From Giesbergeria anulus (lineage in GTDB: Bacteria; Pseudomonadota; Gammaproteobacteria; Burkholderiales; Burkholderiaceae_C): 64,000 bases of DNA. The stretch spans positions 62,001-126,000 of the forward strand of contig NZ_FOGD01000008.1 of assembly GCF_900111115.1 (NCBI RefSeq), in the 5' to 3' direction. The notes beneath the pieces were generated by a model. That model had not been told where the DNA came from, did not search any database, and saw nothing but the letters and a program-made list of their open reading frames with translations. Positions 8,938-17,100 of the stretch are shown here, piece after piece; the first letter of the stretch is position 1, and every line of letters starts with the position of its first letter. The translations under genes were made by a program, and so were the position numbers.

Positions 8938-9513
8938 ATGAGCATCAAAAGTGACAAATGGATCCGCCGCATGGCAGCCGAGCACGGCATGATCTCCCCC
9001 TTCGAGCCAGGCCAGGTGCGCCAAGCGGCAGATGGTCACAAAGTCATCAGTTATGGCACCAGCAGCTATGGCTACGATATCCGCTGTGCGCCCGAATTCA
9101 AGGTGTTTACCAACATCCACAGCACCGTGGTAGACCCCAAAAACTTTGACGAAAAAAGTTTTGTCGATTTTTATGGTGACTCCTGCATCATCCCGCCCAA
9201 CAGCTTTGCGCTGGCGCGCACGGTAGAGTACTTTCGCATTCCGCGCAATGTGCTCACCGTTTGCTTGGGTAAAAGCACTTACGCCCGCTGCGGCATCATC
9301 GTCAACGTCACGCCTTTTGAGCCCGAATGGGAAGGCTACGTCACACTCGAATTTAGCAACACCACCCCCCTGCCCGCCAAAATTTATGCTGGAGAGGGCT
9401 GCGCGCAGGTCTTGTTCTTTGAGAGCGACAAAGACGACGTGTGCGAGACCAGCTACAAAGACCGTGGCGGCAAATACCAAGGCCAGCACGGCGTCACCCT
9501 GCCACGCGCCTAA
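8938..9513 (+). CDS. dcd: dCTP deaminase
   Basis: A 191-residue protein matching dCTP deaminase along its length (E. coli 193): [13 protein letters not shown] at the start, [13 protein letters not shown], then [20 protein letters not shown] with the catalytic region and [20 protein letters not shown] containing the catalytic Glu. It deaminates dCTP to dUTP, feeding dTMP synthesis; the enzyme is a soluble trimer. An AGGAG at about 8922 fixes the start at 8938. It is followed after 32 bp by the YpfJ-type peptidase gene in the same direction, so the two may be co-transcribed. Confidence 0.96.
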   Translation: MSIKSDKWIRRMAAEHGMISPFEPGQVRQAADGHKVISYGTSSYGYDIRCAPEFKVFTNIHSTVVDPKNFDEKSFVDFYGDSCIIPPNSFALARTVEYFRIPRNVLTVCLGKSTYARCGIIVNVTPFEPEWEGYVTLEFSNTTPLPAKIYAGEGCAQVLFFESDKDDVCETSYKDRGGKYQGQHGVTLPRA

Positions 9514-9545
9514 TCAGGCCCCATAGCTCCCACCGGAGACAGCGC

Positions 9546-10427
9546 ATGAAATGGGAAGGCAACCGCCAATCCGACAACGTCGAAGACCGCCGCGACAGCC
9601 CTAGCGGTGGCGGCCAGCCCGTGCTCGGTGGGCGCAACATCGGCTTAGGCACCATCGCTGTGGCCCTGCTGGCAGGTTGGCTGCTGGGCATCAACCCGCT
9701 CACCGTACTGGGCGTGCTCAGTGGCGGTGGCCACCCCCCGGCGCCAGTGCAGCAGCACACCCCAGCGCACCGCCCTCCAGCGGACGACCGCATGGCCAAG
9801 TTTGTCTCTACCGTGCTGGCCGACACCGAAGACGTCTGGACGGAACTGTTTCGCCAAGGCGGCAGCCACTACCAACAACCCAAGCTGGTATTGTTTCGGG
9901 GGGCCACGCCCACCGCCTGCGGCACCGGCCAAGCAGCGATGGGGCCGTTTTACTGCCCCGGAGACCAAAAGGTCTATATCGACTTGGCTTTTTACGAAAC
10001 CCTGAAGCACGACTTAGGCGCACCCGGCGAGTTTGCCCAAGCCTACGTCATTGCCCACGAAGTGGGCCACCACGTCCAGCACCTGCTGGGCATCAGTGAC
10101 GAAGTAGACCGCCAGCGTGGGCGCGTGAGCCAAGTGCAATACAACCAACTTTCGGTGCGGTTAGAACTGCAAGCCGACTGCTTGGCCGGTGCTTGGGCGC
10201 ACCATGCGCAAGCCTCGCGGCAAATTTTGGAGCAAGGCGACATCGAAGCCGCCATGAACGCCGCCGCCAAAATTGGCGACGATGCCCTGCAACAACGCAG
10301 CCAAGGCCGCGTGGTGCCCGATAGCTTTACCCACGGCAGCAGCGCCCAGCGCGTGCGCTGGTTTCAGCAGGGGCTACAAAAGGGCAATGTGCAAGCTTGC
10401 GACACTTTTTCAGCGCGTAACCTCTAG
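9546..10427 (+). CDS. YpfJ-type neutral zinc metallopeptidase
   Basis: A 293-residue protein of the YpfJ/KPN_02809 family. The N-terminus reads MKWEGNRQSDNVEDRRD, typical of the family, followed by a Gly-rich membrane segment (about residues 35-60). The catalytic zinc motif HEVGHH sits in YVIAHEVGHHVQH near residue 175, with the downstream ELQADCLAGAWAH helix expected to carry a further ligand. The region after the anchor probably faces the periplasm. Physiological substrates are unknown. GGAGACAGCGC precedes the ATG at 9546. Any longer start would overlap dcd and lacks family similarity. Confidence 0.9.
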   Translation: MKWEGNRQSDNVEDRRDSPSGGGQPVLGGRNIGLGTIAVALLAGWLLGINPLTVLGVLSGGGHPPAPVQQHTPAHRPPADDRMAKFVSTVLADTEDVWTELFRQGGSHYQQPKLVLFRGATPTACGTGQAAMGPFYCPGDQKVYIDLAFYETLKHDLGAPGEFAQAYVIAHEVGHHVQHLLGISDEVDRQRGRVSQVQYNQLSVRLELQADCLAGAWAHHAQASRQILEQGDIEAAMNAAAKIGDDALQQRSQGRVVPDSFTHGSSAQRVRWFQQGLQKGNVQACDTFSARNL

Positions 10428-10481
10428 CCCATAGCGTTTTCGATACCGTTTTGGCGGCGCTGGTGCGACAATTGCACACCA

Positions 10482-11942
10482 ATGACAAGCTCCTTCTCCA
10501 ATTTATCGCTGGCCGAGCCGCTAGCGCGTGCCGTAGCCGAAATGGGCTACGAGTCCATGACTCCCATTCAGGCACAAGCCATCCCCGTCGTGCTCACCGG
10601 GCAGGACGTCATGGGCGCTGCCCAAACTGGCACTGGCAAAACCGCTGCCTTCTCACTGCCGCTGCTACAACGCCTGCTCCAGCACGAAAACGCCTCCACC
10701 TCCCCAGCGCGCCACCCCGTGCGCGCCTTGGTGTTGCTGCCCACCCGCGAACTGGCCGACCAAGTGGCACAGCAAATCGCCCTCTACGCCAAATACACCA
10801 AACTGCGCAGCGCCGTGGTCTTTGGTGGCATGGACATGAAGCCCCAAACCCTAGAGCTGAAAAAAGGCGTTGAGGTACTGGTAGCCACCCCAGGGCGTCT
10901 GCTCGACCACATTGAAGCCAAAAACACCGTACTCAACCAAGTCGAATACGTCGTTCTCGACGAGGCCGACCGCATGCTCGACATCGGCTTCTTGCCTGAC
11001 CTGCAACGCATCCTCAGCCACCTACCCAAGCAGCGCACCACGCTGCTGTTTAGCGCCACCTTCTCGCCCGAGATCAAACGACTGGCGAGCAGCTACCTGC
11101 AAGACCCCATCACCATTGAAGTAGCCCGGCCTAATCAGACCGCCTCCACCGTAGAGCAGCGCTTTTATGCCGCCACCGACGAAGACAAGCGCCGCGTGAT
11201 CCATCAGGTGCTCAAAACCCGTGGCATCAAGCAAGCCTTTATCTTCGTCAACAGCAAACTCGGCTGTGGCCGCTTGGCGCGCAGCCTAGAGCGCGAGGGC
11301 CTCAAAACCACCGCCCTGCACGGCGACAAGAGCCAAGACGAGCGCATCAAGGCTTTGGATGCCTTCAAGCAAGGCGAGGTCGATTTGCTGGTCTGCACTG
11401 ATGTGGCCGCGCGCGGCCTCGACATCAAAGACGTGCCCGCCGTGTTCAACTTTGACGTGCCGTTCAACGCCGAAGATTACGTCCACCGCATTGGCCGCAC
11501 GGGCCGCGCCGGGGCCTCCGGGCTGGCCGTCACACTGGTGTCGGGCAGCGACACCCGTCTCGTGGCAGACATCGAAAAACTGCTCAAAACCAAGCTCAAC
11601 ATCGAAACGCTGGCCCTAGACGAGCCGCCTCGCACCGAGCGCCCTGCCAGCCGCTACGCTGAGGCACGCCCCGAAGGCCGCAGCGAGCGCTACGAGCGCC
11701 CAGAGCGCTTTGACCGTGCAGCCAGGTCGCCGGTGCAGCGCGGCGGCTTTCGGCCCGCTATGCCCTCGCGCGACCCGTTTTTTGACAGGCCCTACGAGGC
11801 TCCAGCCGCTGGCGCAATAGCACAATGGGACTCGGCTCCCCCCAACCCGGCAGCGCGTGGCACCCCATCGGGCAACATCAAACCACGGCGCAAGCTAGCG
11901 GCCTTGTTCAAGCCGACAGAGCCAACAGTAGCACCCGCCTGA
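10482..11942 (+). CDS. rhlE: DEAD-box ATP-dependent RNA helicase, RhlE type
   Basis: A 486-residue helicase with the full motif set: Q motif TPIQAQAIP, motif I AQTGTGKT, Ia PTRELADQ, Ib TPGRLLD, II DEAD, III SAT, V TDVAARGLDI and VI HRIGRTGR. The core ends near residue 390. The tail is basic and low complexity (Arg/Glu/Tyr repeats such as RSERYERPERFDR), as in RhlE proteins, and it finishes in a KPRRKLAALFKP stretch. RhlE-type helicases remodel RNA in ribosome assembly and RNA decay. The precise paralogue (RhlE versus another DEAD-box protein) is assigned from the Q motif and tail only. Confidence 0.9.
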   Translation: MTSSFSNLSLAEPLARAVAEMGYESMTPIQAQAIPVVLTGQDVMGAAQTGTGKTAAFSLPLLQRLLQHENASTSPARHPVRALVLLPTRELADQVAQQIALYAKYTKLRSAVVFGGMDMKPQTLELKKGVEVLVATPGRLLDHIEAKNTVLNQVEYVVLDEADRMLDIGFLPDLQRILSHLPKQRTTLLFSATFSPEIKRLASSYLQDPITIEVARPNQTASTVEQRFYAATDEDKRRVIHQVLKTRGIKQAFIFVNSKLGCGRLARSLEREGLKTTALHGDKSQDERIKALDAFKQGEVDLLVCTDVAARGLDIKDVPAVFNFDVPFNAEDYVHRIGRTGRAGASGLAVTLVSGSDTRLVADIEKLLKTKLNIETLALDEPPRTERPASRYAEARPEGRSERYERPERFDRAARSPVQRGGFRPAMPSRDPFFDRPYEAPAAGAIAQWDSAPPNPAARGTPSGNIKPRRKLAALFKPTEPTVAPA

Positions 11943-12007
11943 ACGCAGCCCCATCGGCAAAAAGTTGACGAGATGCCTTGTGATTTAAAAAATCTATGTG
12001 ATTACAC

Positions 12008-12017
12008 TGATCGATCA
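12008..12017. promoter_or_regulatory. Palindrome upstream of the Bug-type gene, possible operator
   Basis: TGATCGATCA is a perfect 10-bp palindrome inside a wider imperfect dyad (TGTGAT ... ATCACA) about 40 bp before the start of the binding-protein gene. A role as operator is inference. Confidence 0.3.
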
Positions 12018-12056
12018 CATTGATATTTTTGAAGAAGGCATTGCCTGCACTTTGCC

Positions 12057-13085
12057 ATGCCGATTGCACGACGCAAAATACTCAAACAGTTGTTGGTCGG
12101 CAGTAGCGGCCTAGGGTGGGCACTGGCCCGCGCCCAGCCCTGGCCCAGCAAGCCCGTCAAGATCGTGGTGCCTTTTCCCGCAGGAGGCTATGCGGATGCC
12201 TATGCCCGCATTCTGGCCGAACACATGACGCTGGCATGGGGGCAGTCCGTCACGGTACACAACCGCACTGGCAATGGTGGGATGTTAGCCGCCTCAGAGG
12301 TAGCCCAAGCCGCTGGCAATGGCTACACCCTGCTGATGGGCACGGTAGGCACCCATGCTATCAATGCCTCTTTGTTAGCCCGTCTGCCCTATCACCCTGT
12401 GAATGACTTTTCTGCGATCAGTTTTGTCGTAGAAGCTGAAGGCGTGTTGGTAGTACCGGCATCGTCACCCGCCAAGACAGTACAGGAACTGCTGGAGTGG
12501 GCACGAACGCAAAAAAATCTCAGTTTTGCCTCAGCAGGGCTAGGAAGCACCAGCCATCTGGCAGGAGAGCTGTTCAGACAAAAAAACCGGCTCGACCTCA
12601 CCCACATTCCATACAAAGGCAACAGCCCGGCACTGGTCGATCTGATCGGTGGGCAAACGACCATGATGTTTGCCACCCTGCAAACGGTGATACCGTATTT
12701 GCAGTCTAGGCGATTGCGGGCCTTGGCGGTGCTGGGAGCGCTGGGGGCGACTCCATCCCCTTGGGTACAAGGGCTACCCTCACTGGCGCAGTCACCTTGG
12801 ATGGGTAAAACACTAGCAAACTGGGCTGGTCTTTTTGGTGCCGCCGGTATGCCTGCCGTGGTGGTACAAAAAATTCATGCCCAAGTGCAACGCATTTTGC
12901 AATTGCCCACCGTGCAAGCACGGATGACCGCCGAGGGGATGCGCTTTGTGCCCATGGGCAGCGACACATTCGCCCAGTTTGTTCGGGCCGAGATTGCCTC
13001 TTGGCATGACATCGTTCGCGCCTCAGGGGCTACAGTCAATGAGGGTCGGTTTAGCCCTCGTCAGACAAATCTCTGGCTGGGCTAG
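12057..13085 (+). CDS. Bug/TctC family tripartite tricarboxylate-type substrate-binding protein
   Basis: A 342-residue periplasmic binding protein. The signal peptide begins MPIARRKILKQLL, with an RRxxLK pattern that may direct Tat export, and ends near ALARAQ. Family features are KIVVPFPAGGYADAYAR, the binding loop ANGYTLLMG-like segment (NGYTLLMGTVGTHAIN), and THIPYKGNSPALVDLIGGQ. Bug proteins bind carboxylates or other small anions. No TctA or TctB membrane genes lie nearby, so this is one of the orphan Bug proteins abundant in Burkholderiales. Its last 35 bp overlap the end of the convergent LysR gene, its likely regulator. Confidence 0.9.
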   Translation: MPIARRKILKQLLVGSSGLGWALARAQPWPSKPVKIVVPFPAGGYADAYARILAEHMTLAWGQSVTVHNRTGNGGMLAASEVAQAAGNGYTLLMGTVGTHAINASLLARLPYHPVNDFSAISFVVEAEGVLVVPASSPAKTVQELLEWARTQKNLSFASAGLGSTSHLAGELFRQKNRLDLTHIPYKGNSPALVDLIGGQTTMMFATLQTVIPYLQSRRLRALAVLGALGATPSPWVQGLPSLAQSPWMGKTLANWAGLFGAAGMPAVVVQKIHAQVQRILQLPTVQARMTAEGMRFVPMGSDTFAQFVRAEIASWHDIVRASGATVNEGRFSPRQTNLWLG

Positions 13086-14022
13086 AAATAGCCTTCAAAC
13101 CAATGTCGTCTCGGTCATTCTCAATCAGCTCTTGCACTAGAACTTTGATGCAGTGGGCAACGTGGCGCGTAGCTTCGGTGTAGGGACGCTGGCTGGCTGA
13201 GGCCAACAGCAAGCGGGTATGGATTTCTGGATTAGTCAACGGCAAGGCCACTAGATGCCCAGCCTGCAACTCGGCTTTCACGGCAGATGGCCCTAGCACC
13301 GTATGCGCCAAACCAGTGGCCGTAATGTGCTTGCTCATGCTCAGACAATCAACTTCATAGACCACGTTGAGCCGTATTCCTAACTGCTGCGCCGTCTGCT
13401 CCAAGGTTCGGCGCAAGCCATGTTGCCGACTCGAGAGAATCAGCGGCACTCGGCCCAGTTGTTCAAACTCAATGTCGGCTCGATCTCCTTGGCCCAAAGG
13501 CAGATATTTTGGGGCGCAGATCAAAGCCAGCCGAGTATCTGCCAGCGGCTCTAGCAGCACATGGTGCGAGCGGCGGGCATGGTGCAGCACGGCCAAGTCT
13601 AGCCGGGCATCTTGCAACCATTCGTGGATGTGGCCGCTATAGCCTTCGACCACGTTCAGGCGTATACCCGGAAACTGCTGGCGTACCCTCTGAAACAGCC
13701 GCAAGCCCAAAAAGCTAACGGTGGTGGGCGGCATTCCTACCGCCACCTCACCCGTTACCTGCTCACGGCTGGCACGCATATCGACAGACACCTGTAGCAA
13801 CTGTGCCAACAAGGGCCGTACGCGGGCTACAAACTGCTCGCCATCAAGCGTCAAGGAGACTCCCCGACCGTGGCGGTACAGCAGCCGCACAGCGCATTCT
13901 TCTTCTAATTTTTGCACCTGCCGCCCAAGGGAAGGCTGGGTAATACCCAACACGGCAGCCGCCCGTGAAAAACTACCCAGCTCGGCCACTTGCAATAGGT
14001 ATTCGATGCGTTTGAGGTTCAT
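13051..14022 (-). CDS. LysR family transcriptional regulator
   Basis: A 323-residue LysR-type protein: the winged HTH occupies residues 1-60 (NLKRIEYLLQVAELGSFSRA, then ITQPSLGRQVQKLEEE), and the remainder is the periplasmic-binding-like effector domain (about 90-300). The C-terminal domain matches the group that controls catabolic operons, but the ligand is not evident. It is convergent with the Bug-type gene (35-bp 3' overlap) and divergent from the giant repeat-protein gene, 155 bp away. It could therefore act on either; the shared intergenic region upstream of it makes autoregulation likely. Confidence 0.92.
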   Translation of the reverse strand: MNLKRIEYLLQVAELGSFSRAAAVLGITQPSLGRQVQKLEEECAVRLLYRHGRGVSLTLDGEQFVARVRPLLAQLLQVSVDMRASREQVTGEVAVGMPPTTVSFLGLRLFQRVRQQFPGIRLNVVEGYSGHIHEWLQDARLDLAVLHHARRSHHVLLEPLADTRLALICAPKYLPLGQGDRADIEFEQLGRVPLILSSRQHGLRRTLEQTAQQLGIRLNVVYEVDCLSMSKHITATGLAHTVLGPSAVKAELQAGHLVALPLTNPEIHTRLLLASASQRPYTEATRHVAHCIKVLVQELIENDRDDIGLKAISSPARDLSDEG

Positions 14023-14177
14023 GGTGGTAATTGAGCAGTGTAGTGCGACCTCTGGCGCGGTTACCCTAGCACATGCCTATGCCTATAACGCATAACTGAT
14101 AAAGCAATCTAGGCCGCCCCAAAAACGGTATAGCCCCGTAATCTTATTGTCTGTTTGCCTTTCGATAGTTTGCTCCT

Positions 14178-17100
14178 ATGACCGCTCTTGCTTCTCCTAT
14201 TTTCGATAGCCCCACAGCCCGCCAAGACATCGTTTTCATTGAAGACAACCTTGTGGATTGGCAAGTGCTGGCCCAAGCGGTGGCAGCAAAGGCCAAGGTC
14301 GTGATATTGGATAGTCAGAACGACGGGCTGCAACAGATGGCCGAGTACCTTGCTGGGCTACCCCAAGGCAGTGTGGATGCTATTCACCTGTTGAGCCACG
14401 GCAGCACTGGCCAAGTGCAACTGGGCCGTGCCACATTGACTGCTGACAATTTACACAGGTACGCCACAGAGCTGGACACCATCCACCGCTCTCTGAGCGC
14501 AGAGGGCGACTGGCTACTGTACGGTTGTGATGTGGCAGCCGGAGAGGCTGGTGCCCGCTTGCTTGATCAGCTTGGCCGCATAACCCAAGCTGACATGGCA
14601 GCATCTACCAACCTCACAGGCTATGCAGCACGGGGGGGCAATTGGGTGCTGGAAGCACGTACTGGGATACTTAACACTGCCGCGCTCGCGGTGGATGACT
14701 ACACTGGAACACTGGCAGTAGTGTCATTTACTGGCGATGCCGGCAACACTAGCGCCCCCAATGCCACGGTGTCCACAAGCACGCCGGTGGCATCCGTCGC
14801 CATCACCAACACCGCCACCAGCGATACGCTAGATATTGCGATCAATGGTGGAACTGGCATTTATCAAGACACCACGAGTGTGTTCACCGGTTTGGGCATG
14901 AGCGTGCCCACAGGCAGTAGCGGCATGGTGGTGGTCACGGCGGACAATACCGACATCAACAGCATCACCCTGACCGTACAAGGCGGCAAGGTGTTTGATT
15001 TTGTGTCCATGCTGATGATGGAGGCGGGAGGGCTGAGTGAAGTCATGACCTTCACGCCCAATGGCAATGCTGCCAACAAAGTGACGCATAACTTCTCCGG
15101 GGGGCAGACGCAAACTGTCGATTTGAGCGCCAATACAAATTTTGACAATCTGACCTCATTGACCATTTCCAGCAATGATGGCGTATTCCAAGTTAACTTT
15201 GACGACATCCAACTGGAAAACATCGGCGGCGGCAACGTTGCCCCAGTCTTCTCTAGCGGTGCCACCGGCTCAGTCAACGAAAACGCCAGCACCTCCACCG
15301 TGGTCTACACGGCGATGGCCGTTGATGCAGACAGCGACACTCTGTCCTATGCGCTGTCTGGCACCGATGCCGGGTCTTTTACCATCAACGCCACCACTGG
15401 CGTGGTGCGATTGACCACTGCCGCCAACTACGAAGTCAAGAGCAGCTACAGCATTAATGTACTGGCCAAGGACGCCACCCACACCACCACCAAGGCGGTG
15501 ACCGTCAACGTCAACAACATCAATGAGACACCGGTGTATTCCAGCGGCACCACCGGCACCGTCGCCGAAAACGCCGCCACCAGCACCGTGGTCTACACCG
15601 CTGCCGCCACCGACCCGGAAGGCGGGGCTGTCACCTATGCCCTAGCGGGCACCGACGCCGCGTCGTTTACCATCAACAGCAGCACGGGCGCGCTGACGCT
15701 GAATGCCTCGGCCAACTATGAAACCAAGACCAGCTACAGCCTGAACGTGCTGGCCAAAGATGGGGTCAATACTGGGCTGAAATCAGTGACCATCAGCGTC
15801 ACCAATGTCAACGAAGCCCCCGTCCTGACCGCGCCCGCCTCGCAAAGCGTCAACCAGAACACCGCCACCGCGCTCACCGGCATCAGCGTGGCCGATCCAG
15901 ACGCAGGCTCCAATTCGATCACCGTGACCCTGTCGGCAGCGGCAGGCACGTTTGCCGCTACCACCGGCAGCGGTGTGAATGTGGCGGGTAGCGGCACTAG
16001 CCTAGTGTCACTGAGCGGCACACAAACCAATATCAACTCTTTTATTGCCGCCAGCAAGGTGACCTACACCACGGCGGCAGGTGCCACTGGCACCGTCACG
16101 CTCAATATTGGCAGTAACGACGGTGGCAACTCGGGTTCGGGCGGCGCGCAAACTGACAGCAAAACCGAAACGCTGAATATTGCCGTCTCCAACGCCGCGC
16201 CTACTATTACCAGCGGTGCCAGCGCCAGCGTAGCCGAAAACGCCGCCACCAGCACCGTGGTCTATACCGCTACCGCTACCGATGCCGAAAGCGACGCGAT
16301 CACCTACTCGCTGACCGGCACCGACGCAGCATCGTTCTCCATCGATGCCAGCACCGGCCAGATGCGCCTGCTCACTGCGGCGGACTATGAAACCAAGTCC
16401 AGCTACAGCATCACCGTCAACGCCAAGGATGCCAACAACACCACCACCAAGGCAGTGACCATCAACGTTACCGATGTGAACGAAGCGCCCAGCTTCACTA
16501 GCGGCGCTGCGGGCACAGTGGCGGAGAATGCAGCCACCAGCACCGTGGTGTACACCGCCACAGCCACTGACCCAGAAAGCGAAGCCATCACCTACGCCCT
16601 GTCTGGCACCGACGCCAGTGCGTTTACCATCAATAGCAGCACAGGCGAGCTCACGCTCAATGCTACTGCTGACTATGAAACCAAGTCCAGCTACAGCTTA
16701 GAGGTGATTGCTTCTGACGCCAGCAGCCATACTGCGGCCAATGCACTGACCATCAGCGTCAGTAACGTGAACGAACCACCAGTGCTCACTGCGTCGGCTT
16801 CGCAAAATATAGCCGAAGCTACTGCCACCCCGATCACTGGCATCAGTATCAGCGATCCAGACGCCGATACCAACCCGATCACACTCGCACTGTCGGCGGC
16901 GGCAGGCAGCTTGACAGGCACCTCCGGCGGAGGTGTCACGGTAAGCGGCAGCGGTACCAATTCCATCACATTAACGGGATCGCAGACTAGCCTCAATGCA
17001 TTTATCTCTGGCAACCACATCAGCTACACCAGTGTGGCTGGGGCCACTGGCTCTATCACACTCAATATTACTAGCAACGATGCTGGCAACAGCGGCTCAG

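Noticed and set aside
11979-12017. Canonical CRP-binding site upstream of the Bug gene
   Set aside because: The TGTGA and TCACA half-sites are 13 bp apart rather than 6, so it is listed only as a general palindrome.
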